Shown piece after piece: positions 1-12,062 of a stretch of 64,000 bases of DNA. A program made the position numbers and the translations under genes. How positions within the stretch are numbered: position 1 is the first letter of the stretch; every line of letters begins with the position of its first letter. The notes under the pieces were generated by a model. That model made no database searches. It saw nothing but the letters and a program-made list of their open reading frames with translations, and was not told the origin of the DNA. The DNA comes from Ceratothoa steindachneri. Lineage: Eukaryota > Arthropoda > Malacostraca > Isopoda > Cymothoidae. The stretch covers positions 158,874,848-158,938,847 of the forward strand of contig OZ018322.1 in NCBI GenBank assembly GCA_963969495.1. Reading direction: 5' to 3'.

Positions 1-1435
1 TGAAGATCTTAAAGATCTTGAAAGTCTGGGATATCTTCTCCAACAATACTGAGGTTCACACTGAACATATTCCTGACCCAGCTGTGTTAACATACCTCAA
101 CATTTTCTGACAAATAATCGTCAATTACTTCCTGAAGCTTTTGCACATGATCTAGGAAAGACAATTGAATGTCAGCAAGCTCTATTTCTGAAGAATCTTC
201 CAGCACTACAATCAGATGGGGAAAAGGATCTGTTTTTCCTGTGTCTAATTTTTCTCTTCAAAGTGCAAGTTTGTTCTTAAATGATGTAATTTTTAGTTTG
301 ATTTTGGCCTCTTATCTCTAAGTTCAATTCTATTAAGTGCCTGAGGATGCCTAAATATTCTAGCTTTGTCACCCATCCAAAGATGCAGCCTCCCAGCTGC
401 CAACGAATATTAAAGCTGCCAACGAATATAAAAGTGTAAAAGTAATTCATGGTTGTGAGATACCATTTCTTCACGCATTTAACTTAAAATACGCGGGTTC
501 AAAGTTTTGACCATTATAAAATTAAAAAGATTAAGATAGATCATTCAGCACAGCATGAAATTCTGGATGGAGACGTTGAGAGGCCATGTTTTCCGAGGTA
601 AGAAACAGTGAATTAGTATGACATCAGGACTTTCTCTTTTAACCGGAGTGAGAAAACTGAATCGACCTCTCATCTTCCATGGCGATCAATCAGTACACAC
701 AGCTCACACAGTTCAAGCATACTGTTATTTTTTCTTTAAAAATATGTCCAGCATAACAAAGATATGTTCGCCTGTGGTTATTGTTAAGAGGGTATTACAG
801 AACAGAAATTATTACATAGTTCTGTAATGTCTTCTGTAACCGACAATAAAAATGAATGTTGTTCGCCAGCAATGTCCAAGGAATCATCTGTCTGCAATGA
901 AAATTCCCCTGCTTTTTCGTTCTATATTAATTGATCTAAAATATATAATTAAATGAGATAAATTCGACGTTTGATGGTGTAGTTATAAATTGGTATAGAC
1001 TCAATTTTCTTAGCTACATCTGCTCCACAAATAGTTTTCACCATAAAGACCCCGGCTCTTTTCACCATCTCATCTCCAATGTTGTGAGACTTTGTCGATC
1101 GTGCAATATACCATGCTACTTCAATGGATATCAAATATGCTTTCTACAAATAAAAGTCAGAGCCTAAAGAAGGATTAATCCGACTTAGCTTTATCCGTTC
1201 TTCCATATCCTTCCAGTAATTTAGTGGCTTATCAATAAAGTATGGATGTACTCTACGCAAGTGAGGTATCAGTTTGTTTTCCTTTATTTATTCATTAGTA
1301 AGTCTATGCAGGCACTGACGACACTGAGCGCGGACATTATCTGATCTAACTCTCTTAGATGTGTGAAGCCATCTTTCAGAAAAATCAGATTTATACGCCA
1401 CTTGTATTTTCGCTGGGCCATCGTTCCCTCTGGAA
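1..1435 (-). pseudogene. hAT-type transposase remnant (BED-finger, SCAND3/ZBED5-like)
   Basis: Reading the minus strand from about 1435, one frame gives a Cys-containing segment (CRQCLHRLTNE), then, after an in-frame stop at 1288-1290, PHLRRVHPYFIDKP and, after another stop, EVAWYIARSTKSHNIGDE (1134-949). This order (zinc finger, H..H segment, then an alpha-helical block with KPHxIGE-like residues) is what I know from the N-terminal part of hAT transposases of the SCAND3/ZBED5 group. At 1-240 the same strand reads FPHL, then a DHVQKLQEVIDDYL helix and a WVRNMFS segment, resembling the later part of the same proteins. The catalytic core that should lie between is missing or unrecognisable in 260-949. 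The gene runs off the left edge. It is a dead copy; family assignment is from memory of motifs. Confidence 0.6.
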
Positions 1436-1453
1436 TTTATACCCGAAATGAGT

Positions 1454-1456
<3 letters not shown>

Positions 1457-1520
<64 letters not shown>
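1457..1520. repeat. (TA)n microsatellite
   Basis: Uninterrupted alternating A/T for about 64 bases. It lies just upstream of the hAT remnant and may mark its edge. Confidence 0.97.
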
Positions 1521-1522
<2 letters not shown>

Positions 1523-2209
1523 TTTACTATTCTAAATAAATTAATCATCTAGTAAGATAAATGCTCACCCACATACTCAATGTTAATTCCTACAAAGGTA
1601 AAAATTAGAACTATAAATTACCAACCTTAGCCCACGTCATAAGAACAACCTTATCTTTAGCAGATATATTTTATGAGTGAAAAGGCCAAACTTGAGCATT
1701 TTCCTCAATATAATACTATTCAATATTATACTCTTGAATTAGCTTGGCAATCACAGAAAATAAAAAAGGTAACATGCAAATAATACTTGAATGATACAAA
1801 TGTCTGTCCACCAACAAAGTTATGTGAAAACTGATTATTCTGTAAGCAACCAATCAAGTCAAACTCCAGCAGCCTTAGCGAACAGTAGAGGTATTGGAAC
1901 TGGTTATACTCGTATATGTTTTCTTTTACCTTGATTTATCTCACTTCATAATTCACAACTATTTTTCTTTTACAGTTTAAATGACAATTTATATTCCATA
2001 ATTATGATGTAAACAATTATGTTTTAACTATTTTTAATTCTAATCTAATATATCTCTCTTTCATTTATTTATTCATTTTTCGTTGCCATCTCGCGACTCA
2101 CAGGCGCACTGTAGCGCCCAAACTTAGGTCGCTACCATGGGTTTTGGCAAGCACTGCTCTAATCTGTTCAAGCAGGCAACGTGAACTAGTTTAGACAGTC
2201 GCAGATCTC

Positions 2210-2235
2210 ATATATATATATATATATTAAATATA

Positions 2236-2280
<45 letters not shown>
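2210..2280. repeat. Interrupted (TA)n microsatellite
   Basis: Alternating A/T tract with two short interruptions near 2227-2240. It sits immediately before copy A of the dispersed repeat. Confidence 0.95.
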
Positions 2281-2289
2281 AGAAATTTT

Positions 2290-2500
2290 GTGAATTTTTT
2301 TATAACCCGAAAGAATTACAAATGGTAAAGTTGAGAAAATGTATTTTTTTATATCTTCTTCTATAACTATATTTTAGCAAAGTGATATTTTGAAAGTGGG
2401 AAAATTTAGTTTAGATTTCCTTCTTAAAATTATTATAATTGGCCAAGTTCAGAAAATTGATACAAATTTAACCATGGCTGCTTTTTTTAGATTTTATATT
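2290..2500 (+). repeat. Dispersed repeat, copy A
   Basis: The stretch containing atatcttcttctataacta, agtgatattttgaaa and accatggctgc is found again, reverse-complemented, at about 5550-5720 with substitutions and small indels. No coding capacity is visible. The two copies form an inverted pair about 3 kb apart. I do not recognise the element; it could be part of a non-autonomous DNA transposon. Confidence 0.75.
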
Positions 2501-2529
2501 TCAATCTCATTAGCGAAACCATTGGCTGG

Positions 2530-2557
<28 letters not shown>
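2530..2557. repeat. (TA)n microsatellite
   Basis: 28 bases of alternating A/T at the right flank of copy A of the dispersed repeat. Confidence 0.95.
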
Positions 2558-2561
<4 letters not shown>

Positions 2562-2874
2562 TTTTAGCATATATTATTGGAAATATTCAGGCGGGGAGTT
2601 CTAGTACACGTTCTTTCATTCATTTAGATCAGGTATTGCATGCAAGTAAACTTAAACTTAAATTGTGCACTTCTAGCATAGAGACACCTGTACAAAATAA
2701 CTAATTCCTTTACCTACGAGCACTATAGATTCAACCTACCAACATTACTAGATTAGAAAGAATCTAGTGCTGCCTGCCCCTTTTATTGGGGGGGGGATGA
2801 TAAATTTTGTTCCATTTTCCGTTTGTATGATTCGGTACAATACTATTTCAACGTGTTTTTAATCCCTCAAACTC

Positions 2875-3490
2875 GCTCCATTCCCAAGTGATGAATCATG
2901 CAACCACGATAGCCTAGCCGCTTTGCCTTATTCTTGGGTATTTGCAGGTTCCTGCAAGGTCATGGAGTTCCCGTTCTGTTTTTTCATGTGGCCTACCTGA
3001 GTGTTTTTCTTACAAATTTGGGTCACTCCATAATCCAGCACTGTCATCTTTCTCTGATTACTCCTGACAACTTGCCTCATCTGAGTCAAAAGATTCTGAA
3101 GTTGATGCAGCAAGAATATGTATACCTTCTTCATGTCTAACTGTGCGAATATCTGATGGAATGTTTGGATATTTAATGGACTCATTTTTCTTCTTTAATA
3201 AGCTGTTTTGTACTGGAGGAACCATGTCCAAATATCATTGGACGAAATGTCTTCAGGCTCCCGCAACGTCATTGGCATAGCTCAAAGCATTCCTTTCTTT
3301 TTCAATTGTAACCATTGGCGAAGTGTTTCAGGATATGTGAGGAACCCAGTTCTTATCCTGGTTATCAATTTTGCATCCAAAATATAGGTGATATTGCCTT
3401 CGAACTATAGCAGTTATACAACGCTTTTGTCATGCAAAGGTCAGCCCACCCCTAATGTAGCAGGAGTTGTCTGTTTTATTCACATAAGCA
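2875..3490 (-). pseudogene. N-terminal half of an uncharacterised, transposon-like ORF family
   Basis: On the minus strand several frames join into one recognisable order: YHLYFGCKIDNQDKNWVPHI (about 3390-3330), a degenerate middle, SIKYPNIPSDIRTVRHEEGI (about 3185-3125), then an acidic Ser/Asp stretch and ERELHDLA ... IPKNKAKRLGYR (2980-2900). This matches, from memory, the first part of a protein family found in many copies in arthropods and Hydra (FGCKVGDQDK, KYPNLPSAxRPVPH, ELNDLVRDLNL). To my knowledge it has no assigned function and behaves like a mobile-element protein. At least three stops and two frame changes show it is dead. A C-terminal fragment of the same family lies at 56385-57110, so the two are probably separate copies. 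Confidence 0.55.
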
Positions 3491-4136
3491 CAAGACATCT
3501 GAAAGAAGAAAACAACAAACAATTAGAAGCTAAACATAAAATTTATTCATAAATTTATCTTTCTCATACAGAGCATGACAGCTTAGCGGAAGTATTCATA
3601 TCATAAGTAGAAAAATACAATTAATATGAAATGTCTCCTATACATATCAATATCATACTCACCTATTATTTATTATAAGTATCTAAAGAGATTGAAATGA
3701 TATTACCTTTCTTTCACCTCAAAATGTAAACTTGCACAATACAACAACTTTTGATTAATGTTGGAACAATACAGAAGAGCAGTGAGCCTTTGAGTGTGGT
3801 AAGAAACCTTACTTCCGCAAGCCTGTTGGAACGTGTTGTGACACGTAGGTATATCTTGAGAAGTAGAGCTAGCAAACAATTTTAACAATGAAATTCATTA
3901 TCAGAACCGTAAAATTAGTGAGAAATCGCTGGTCTGGTGTTAGAAACGTTTTCGTTTTTGACCAGTGTTATCACTCAACGTCAACAATCCCTGGCCGTCT
4001 AATAATCACCTTCAATACCGATTTGATTGCTTTTAATTGCCCCCTTCCATGACAGACATTACCTAAACTCAGAGATATGCCTTTCTAAATTTAGCACATG
4101 CTTCATAGCACACAAGACAAAATACAAAAGGGACGT

Positions 4137-4270
4137 GCGACGTTTTGTGATAAGATGATAAATAGTTATTGCACTCATTTATCCTTTGAATGGCTAAATG
4201 AGGCTTCTGCCACTAGATAGCGGCACCCCGCACCAAATTAGATCGTTGATTGTAAATTCCCTTTGTAAAT
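4137..4270 (+). repeat. Direct repeat, unit 1
   Basis: Contains gacgttttgtgataagatga, a Met-free AT-rich middle, and taaatgaggcttctgcca. The same succession returns at 4413-4560, about 280 bases downstream in the same orientation. No ORF. Possibly a local duplication or two insertions of one short element. Confidence 0.8.
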
Positions 4271-4412
4271 AACCATATGTCCATGGTTATATGGGTCATT
4301 TCATGGCTCTGAATGGGTAGAATTTTCTCTTTACTCCGTTTTTTAAAAAAACGACGTCTTGACCATGAGCTTCGCCTCAGGTAAATAAGATGAAAAGTTA
4401 TTCTTATAACCT

Positions 4413-4560
4413 AAGACGTTTTGTGATAGGATGATAAATGGTTATTTCATTAAACATTTTTCATGGTTCAAATCACTTACAAGTGCCTTTAAATAGTTAA
4501 ATGAGGCTTCTGCCAATAGATGGTGCCACTCAGCATCAAATCCGATAGCAGATTTCAAAA
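4413..4560 (+). repeat. Direct repeat, unit 2
   Basis: Second copy of the unit at 4137-4270, with gacgttttgtgataggatga and taaatgaggcttctgcca. It carries about 30 extra bases in the middle. Confidence 0.8.
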
Positions 4561-4569
4561 ATCCAGGGT

Positions 4570-5480
4570 GAATAACTCACTCCATCTATCAAGTTTGAAT
4601 ATAAACATTTTCGTTCATCGCAACCGAATAAACTAATTCACTTTAATTTCCTATGTTCTATAAAATGACTTTGGTTATTATTTAAAGATTAAATGAGTGA
4701 TCTCTTTTATATGAATACGGGAATATATGTAAAATCTGTGATAGTCAGTTTCCCTATGAAGAAATATAGCAATCAACGAAAATTTACATCACCTGCATAC
4801 CCTCTACATCATAAATATCCCTCAGCTCGAATATGAAAAATTTAATTATATAATCCTACTTTATAAGACAAATAAATTATACCAACAAATTCTGCAGCCT
4901 TTATATTTCGGGGCAGAAGAAATAATAAACTAATATAATAAAAACTTCCTTCTCTGAGACTTTTAAAGTCACTTCTCAAGTATTTAGCAATAGAAAATCT
5001 AACAGAACATTAGTTAAACTCCTAATACAACTTAAATACGAGGTCTTCACTGTAAGCAGTTCCAATATGCCCCTAGTCACATATGTATGTTCAAAGATCC
5101 TTCACATTTTATTGCGATCAAGCAAATTTTATTATCGCTCAAATAAATTGATCAAGCACAGTCTTATCAATCCGGATCGAATTACTTCCTTTGCAAATTC
5201 AAAGTTTCATTTTAGATAGCGTTGTCAGTTATGCTATCAAAACCAGAACTACCTTTTACAAGTCTTCAGAATATAGTATATTTTGTCTTTCTATTATTTT
5301 TGTTAAATTTGTGATTTTATCTTAATAAAAGCAAGTTAAATAATTTTCTAACTTATTCCACAATTTAAAAATAAGCCGAGACACCCTGAAATTATTTTTC
5401 TACGTGTAAAGTAAAGGTCATCTCGCATTGCTATTTTGCTATTATTCATCGTTAACATTGCGTTCTCCATACTAGATAAA
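4570..5480. other. AT-rich sequence, no feature seen
   Basis: I see no supportable ORF, RNA gene, TIR pair or tandem array here. Stops are frequent in all frames. Confidence 0.6.
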
Positions 5481-5489
5481 TAAAACTAC

Positions 5490-5870
5490 CAGGTAATAGC
5501 TTCGCCACTTCCCCTTACGGAGGAGGCTTGCGCTTCGGTACTAAGATTAAAATTTCAAATGCAGCCATGGTTTAATTTTTATAAATAATCTCAACTTCGC
5601 CAATTATAGTAATTTTAAAAAGGAACTACAAACTGAATTTTCCCCTTTTAAAATATCACGTTGCTAAAATATAGTTATAGAAGAAGATATATAAAAATAA
5701 ATTTTAGAAAATTCACCTTCAGTAAAGAGGAGTAGCGAAGCCCTCATCTTGTTATCACAAATTTTAAATATCCACAAAACACACCGAGTCATTACGAAAC
5801 TAAGAAAAAATAAGTATTTTCTATTTTCAAAAAAATCACGTTCTTAAATAATAGAGTTAGTGATGATGAT
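5490..5870 (-). repeat. Dispersed repeat, copy B (inverted relative to copy A)
   Basis: 5550-5720 is the reverse complement of 2290-2500. The block continues leftward with agcttcgccacttcccctta followed by a gaggaggcttgcgcttcgg segment, which has a relative at 7335-7400. Inside, the motif atcacgttgct (5655) recurs as atcacgttctt at 5837, and again at 23268, so the element seems to contain a short internal duplication. No coding region. Confidence 0.7.
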
Positions 5871-6339
5871 GATGATTAAATTGAGAGGAAAACTTTTCGG
5901 AGAATTTCATAAAAAATTCCCGCTAAATTTCTGAAGCTAAACTTAAAATTTGGCAAAGAAGAGTTCCACAAGGCTTAAGGACAATGCTTCCAAGTGACTT
6001 CAAAATAAAAGACAAATAAATAATATAATCGGGTATTGTTCATGCACAAAATGAAATAGGAATATAATAGAATATTTGTCTTTATAATTAAAATGTACAC
6101 TAATGTGAGTTTTTAAAGTAGTCTCTAAAAAGGAAAATGATTTTATAATTTCATTCAAGTAATAAATGGCTAGGCTTCGAGGGAAACTATTGGTCGATAA
6201 GAGATAAGAGAGAAACAACAAGGTGCTTGTACTTATTCTGATTTATGACCTTTCAACCTTCAAAACTTTCAATATTCACCTACTAACCTTGGGAGGACCT
6301 TGATAATTAAATTAATCAAAAGAGAATGTAAAACAACTT

Positions 6340-6515
6340 TGATCGTTTCAAATTTCGTTGGAATCGGCTCAATACTTATGAAGTTATTGCCAAATAATTC
6401 CCCGGTTAAATTTGAAAGGACCTTTGCAATTATATCATTCGAAAAAAAAATGATAAAACAACATAAGGTCTTCCGGTTTTGTTAGAATCGGCTTAATAGT
6501 TACAATGTTATTACC
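6340..6515 (+). repeat. Short direct repeat inside a dispersed element
   Basis: Two related segments, one with ttggaatcggctcaatac ... gaagttattgcc (about 6358-6392) and one with ttagaatcggcttaatag ... atgttattacc (about 6481-6515). They are followed by gaccgactgaccgatata, which looks like a short simple repeat at an element end. No gene. Confidence 0.6.
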
Positions 6516-7334
6516 AAAACCAATAAAGCAAAATGCAGACCGACTGACCGATATAGTGAGATATAGAGTTGCACGCGACTACAAAACCGTTGATAGGAAA
6601 GAGCCGAAAAGTGAAAAAGTCAGAGAATTACTCTTTGCCCGTATCGAAAAATGTCAACCCTACGAGAAGGTCCTAAGTTTGCGTAAAAACCCTAAAGGAC
6701 GTAGTTAGCACGAAGACGACGGTTATTTAAAAGTATAAACTCGAATTCCATTATTGCGCATTCATTAATTCAAAAAGGTGTCAGCTACCATAACGCCTTC
6801 ATTGACACAAATGTGAAGTCCGGACTTCCTTTGGGACACACTTCGCACGTCTGAACTTTATTGCAGAGGCTTATTTCACGAAGGGAATTCAAGAGATAGT
6901 AAAATAGATCCAAATCATCATATTCATTTCAAAATTTTCTTTTATAAACGCTGTTTCTAGATGTTATTTCCAATTAATATTTCCCTCCCTTTTAAATAAA
7001 TGCGAATTACTTTCGAGAAAATATCTCTAAGTATCTCCAATATGGTGATATTATTTATTTGCCTCCAAGGGCATGCGTCACATTTGTTAAAATGACGAAA
7101 ATATTGATACAGTTGCGTACACTAGAGACCCACTCGAGTTTCATGCTGCTTAGGCAAATGTATCTTGATTTGTATCTCTAAAACTATTTGCAGTATGTGT
7201 ACAGAAATACGAAACCAGTGTGGACCTTAAAATTCACTCAAAGCTAGGAAAAGAACGAAAAATGGAAGTCAGAGTTAAAGTACGGGTAAAAAGACGAGAG
7301 AATATGAATAAAGGATCGATTTCACAATTCCTTT

Positions 7335-7400
7335 TAATGTAATACAGAGAAGCAGTTTTGCCACTTCTTCTTACAGGAGGAACTTGCGCTTGGCCTAAAG
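7335..7400 (+). repeat. Relative of the 5490-5545 repeat segment
   Basis: gccacttcttcttacaggag followed by gaacttgcgcttgg resembles the segment at about 5505-5540 in the same orientation. It is a short dispersed-repeat fragment. Confidence 0.55.
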
Positions 7401-10400
7401 GCAAGAAACATACTTTTCCGCAATTCTTTTGAAAATAGGAGCAAAACAATCCGCAGGGATCTTTTGCCGATCTAAATTTGGTGTAATAACTTCAATTTGC
7501 TTTACTTCTTTTTAGGGGCCAGTAGGTATTTTCCTCTTCCAACTATTAAATTGGAAAATCTATTTTAGAAACAATTTTGATAACACTCCATTATAGGAAA
7601 AGAAAATGGCATGCTTTAATTTCACTAAAATTTCTCACTTATGACTCAATTTGACAATTTGTAATTCCTTTTGTTCTAAAAAACTTTCAAAGATCCGATA
7701 ATCATTTTTCTAGGAACTTCAGCAATTGAAAATCCTTTTTTGATAAAAAAAATTCCAAGTTATGTAAAATTTAATAATAAGGATATAATAGTCTCAAATG
7801 TTTTGACCCTGGCTATATCCATATCCAGAATCTTTTTAACACAGCGAACTAAAAATTCGATCTTAAGAAAATCCTAAGCTAAATTATAGCGCAAAGACTA
7901 TGTATATCTGTATAAGCATTTGCATACTTTTAAGGTTCAGTTGTTACTTGATTGTCGTTTCCACGTACTGGTTGGGTGAACCCTCTCTATCTCTTCGGGC
8001 AATAGGTGGCTATCCCACTGAAAACTTTCCTCAGCGTGACTTTCTATAAGTAAACAAAGTTTTATCTTCTCTAGTCATAGAAGATATTTTTACTACGCTC
8101 TAAGTATATGTGTTTTTAATCTATTTGGCTAAAACTCAGCTGTCTTCCCTAGAACTCCAGCTTCAGCAGGCTTTGTACAACGTCAATTGCCACGCCAAAA
8201 CTAACATTTTTTATTCAGTTTTCTTTTTTAAAACAAAAATCTTAAAATTCTTTCACCTTGACGGCCTTTAATCCGATTGGAAAACTTTCGTAGACAGGGA
8301 TAGACTGAAGGTGATATACTCACAACGTATTTTAGGAATTGTCCTCGATTGGTGCCTTACCTTAGGGCTGCGTATCCGCTGCCTTAGCGTCACTATTACC
8401 TCCTCCAGCACGTGTGGATTAGCAATTGTGTTATTTTCCCTAACTGCAATGGAGGCAGGTTCCTTTGTAGGAACTATCCCGACCCAATTTCTCTACTATA
8501 TTAGTTTATTTAATCTTCTTTCAGTATAGTCTTTTATATATCACACATTCTTCCCTTTGCGATAAGACAACCGCAATTTTACGCGGTATAAGAACTTCTG
8601 CTAAGGTTGTGATACCCAATCATTTTACTATAGTAAGCTTAGGAAGAAGAACGACCCATCATTGCTTATTCTTAAATTTAAACTAATTTTTTGTTGTAAA
8701 TCAGGTCCATCGTTCCCTCATAAAAGAGTGAACTGGTCTCTCTTCATTCACTAATTATTATTATTATTATCATCAAGCTACCAAAGCCTTCCTTGATGGT
8801 GCAGATATAACAGAATTTTATTTGCTCAAAATACCAGGGGTACTAGAAAAGGGAAGAGGTAACAAAAGGAAACAGGCCTACTAAGTCCAAATAATGAATG
8901 AGATGCTAATAATTACCTAATTTTGTGTTATTTACATTGTATATGTATTTTTCTTTCTTATTTGTGTTCACAATGGGTATTCGCCAACATTTTTTGTCAC
9001 CAATTTTTATGTTTTTCTTAATGAGAGCCAATTTCCTCCACGGATTTTATTGTAATAGTTGTCACAACAAGAAAATTTTACCAATAGTTTTTATATTTTC
9101 CATGAGATGATGCCATAACCATTTGTAACATCTCTAATTTTCCTTGTACCGAAGGCAATTCATATATGAATGGCATTTATCTCAATTCCAGGTTTTCCTT
9201 AGTTTTCAATTCTGGCTTTCTCTTAAATTATTTTCATATTAAGTTGTAGGCAAATAACGAAAGAAATATGTTACAGTGGAAAATAAATTTAAGCAATTAT
9301 TCGATATTTAATGATATACATAAAATTTTGAAATCCTCCGCAAATGATATTAAATCTTTACCTATATACATATGTATAAATAACGGCCTTTGTTTTTAAA
9401 TTAAAGGAAAAATTATCTTTCATAGGACCTCAAAAGGGAAAGAAATTTTCGGAGATTAATTATATTGAGAAATCAATCACCTCATGCAATGTTCGTGCTA
9501 AATATAATATTTATCATAATGGAAAGGAAATATTTTAGAAATTTCTATACATAAATTATGCAGCCACACAAGTAAAGGAAAAAAATATTAGGCATCAAAT
9601 TGCATTTAAATTGGAAACAATTGTAAATAAAAACAAACTAACTTATCGCTCAAGCTGTTAACAAAAAATCTTTATTACAAAAAAACGAGTGATAACCAAA
9701 AAGTGTTGTGTTTACTTAAAATTTAATGTGAGTTAAGTGTAAATACAAGATAAAATGTTTGGGCGTTGAATTATCCAATGGAGACTTTGAACTTTTTCAG
9801 GTTGCTTAGTAATCACAGGAAAGAACTTTAATAATAGTTAGCTCAAAATGCTTTGATGATAATATGTTTTTTGTAAGAGGGCCATGTAGGCGTGTTTGTT
9901 TCCAATATCCTTTTTCCACAAATCGAGTGCCGCAAGTAGCCGAACCAACCTAATTGTTTGAACGCACTTCCGAGATTTTACTTGAATACGGGACTGGTAC
10001 TTGGCAGAAGGAACGAATTGTTTCAAGTGTACAATCTTATAGAGTATGTAATTTTCCTTTTATTATGACTTTTCTAGTATAGCTCTATTATTTTAGAGAA
10101 GCGTTGTAGATGAATAGATCCTTGGGTAAGATTATTCCTTATTGAATATCTGCGAACTAAGACTTAAAAAAACAACAAAAGACTTAATTGGACTATTTTT
10201 TTTAATAGAACAGCGATACCTTCCACTCTTTCAAGATAAAGACAATGGAAAAAAGGGTTAAATAAGGGTTTAGTAATGGAACGAACGAGTGTATAAAGGA
10301 AACAGACGCAAGTGTAAGTTTATGATACACTATTTAGGTAATACAAAAATTCAAATTGGCAAGTAATTATAACTATGGTCAATATGTAAGTAATTTATTT

Positions 10401-11789
10401 CATTTCTCTCGATGGAAAAATATATAACTCAATGTGATAAGCTTAAATATATATGTTCCTTGATTAAATTAAACATTGTAAGAATTTCAAATAAATTTAG
10501 ATTCTTAAAATATAAGAAAATATACCACTTAGTTACTTGAGATACTCTCCTATTTATATAGTAATTACACAAGAAATGATTATGTTGATTTTTTTTTTAA
10601 ACGAATGGGTTTCTGCAACCTAATTCTTTTTACAGTCCCGTATCATTATTGATGGCCTGCGACAGTTTCACATGAATACTTAATAATAACAGGGCAGTGG
10701 CATTTCCCAAATCGATGCGTTGACAAAGAAATAACATAGGATGCAGAAAGACATTCAGGATCTTGTGTGGTGGCCCATAAGGAGACTACTTCATAAGAAG
10801 ATTTTTTACTTTCTAACAAATCTGAAGACTAACAATGCCATTGGTCTTACTTCTTTACCCTATGCTTTCGAACCTTGACTAACAACCATAGACACATTAG
10901 GCAATTGAACTAAATCCAGACCCTCTCCGTACGTTTTATTATATGGATATTGTGGCATGACTACATTCTCAATCAGGAAGACCTTCACTCGCTTACTCAA
11001 CTGGTGTACAGACCAAGTTTGACGATAAGCAGCTTCCTTGAGCTTTCTATGTCATATAATACCAAAGATAAATTCGGTATTTCGAGGCGGTTACTTTAAA
11101 GAGAATCGAATTTTCAGCAGAACGCACCGACAGCAAAAGAAATGCACAAGGAAAAATTTAATTAAAATCTAGTTGAGGATATCTCTAGTCAGCTACAAAT
11201 CACTCCTTCAAACTGGACTAAAAGCATACACCCCTAAATTTGAGGCAGACCGTTGATTCATAGGACGCTCTACACAGAGCTGAGTTTACTTCCTCTTTCG
11301 CTCCTCGCATTGATCATCAGTATCCATCGCGCCTATGCTCCGAACTTATGCTTTCCAAAGAACATGGGTATTCAACACTATTTATCCTATTCCAACGCTT
11401 TCCTCGACCATTTACAAGAGAAGTGACTGTGTAGCAAGAGAAAATTCCTGCTTTATCTGAAATCTTGAAAATTGACACTCACTACCGGTTCTATTTTGTA
11501 ACTCGCAAGGATATGTCAGGTACATAATTGCGTATTCTCCAGGCCCTATTGAACGAACGATTATCGGCGGCTAAATTAGGTGGCCCAGCAAAAATTTCAC
11601 TCAATTCAAATTTGAATAACTTAGTCAAATCTAATTGGATATAAAAGAGAATTCTTCTATAAAAACATAAATATATTCTTTATTAACCCTGTGCGTAGGA
11701 AATAAGGCATGCCTTACCCAATTAATCTTTAATTTTCCTTGTTTTTAAATTTATCTCTTGTGTTTAATATTCCTTATTACAATGGTATT

Positions 11790-11985
11790 AAGTTTAAATG
11801 ATAAAATAGAAGAGATGCATGATTTAATGAAAAAGGTTGTGATGGAAATGAAATTTTTCTTAAATTTAAAGATAGAAATCGGACTCGTTTTAGTCTTTAT
11901 AACTTAATTAAAAATATAAAAGCTACTGGTTCGATAGCTCGAAGAAAAGGTAGCAGCTGGAATAAAATCCAACTACGACAGACTA
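11790..11985 (+). pseudogene. 5' piece of a Tc1-like transposase, split by a mariner insertion
   Basis: The plus strand reads a degenerate helical segment ending LIKNIKATGSIARRKGSSW just before 11970. This is the helix-turn-helix linker style of Tc1/IS630-type transposases (xxTGSVxRKKGSGR). Translation is interrupted exactly at the TA at 11984-11985, where the mariner at 11986-13225 begins. The catalytic-side remainder lies at 13226-13740 on the same strand. Earlier codons are frameshifted. This is inferred from motif style and position. Confidence 0.55.
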
Positions 11986-12062
11986 CAGGGTGTCCACAAA
12001 GTCTGGGTACATAGGAATTTTAATATTTTATTTATTTATGTTATTTTTCCTCCCCAGATCGA

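Larger units (their letters stand above)
5880..11780. other. Long AT-rich intergenic stretch
   Basis: About 5.9 kb with no recognisable gene. All open stretches are under about 75 codons and resemble nothing I know. Minor features are a direct repeat at 6340-6515, a dispersed-repeat relative at 7335-7400 and a short (TTA)n run near 8757-8775. Confidence 0.6.

Noticed and set aside
2095..2200. GC-richer patch with short complementary segments, considered as a tRNA or SINE head
   Set aside because: No cloverleaf with anticodon arm or A/B boxes at the right spacing could be drawn.
8311..8529. 72-codon hydrophobic open frame with a Cys-rich start
   Set aside because: No start context, no neighbours, length expected by chance.
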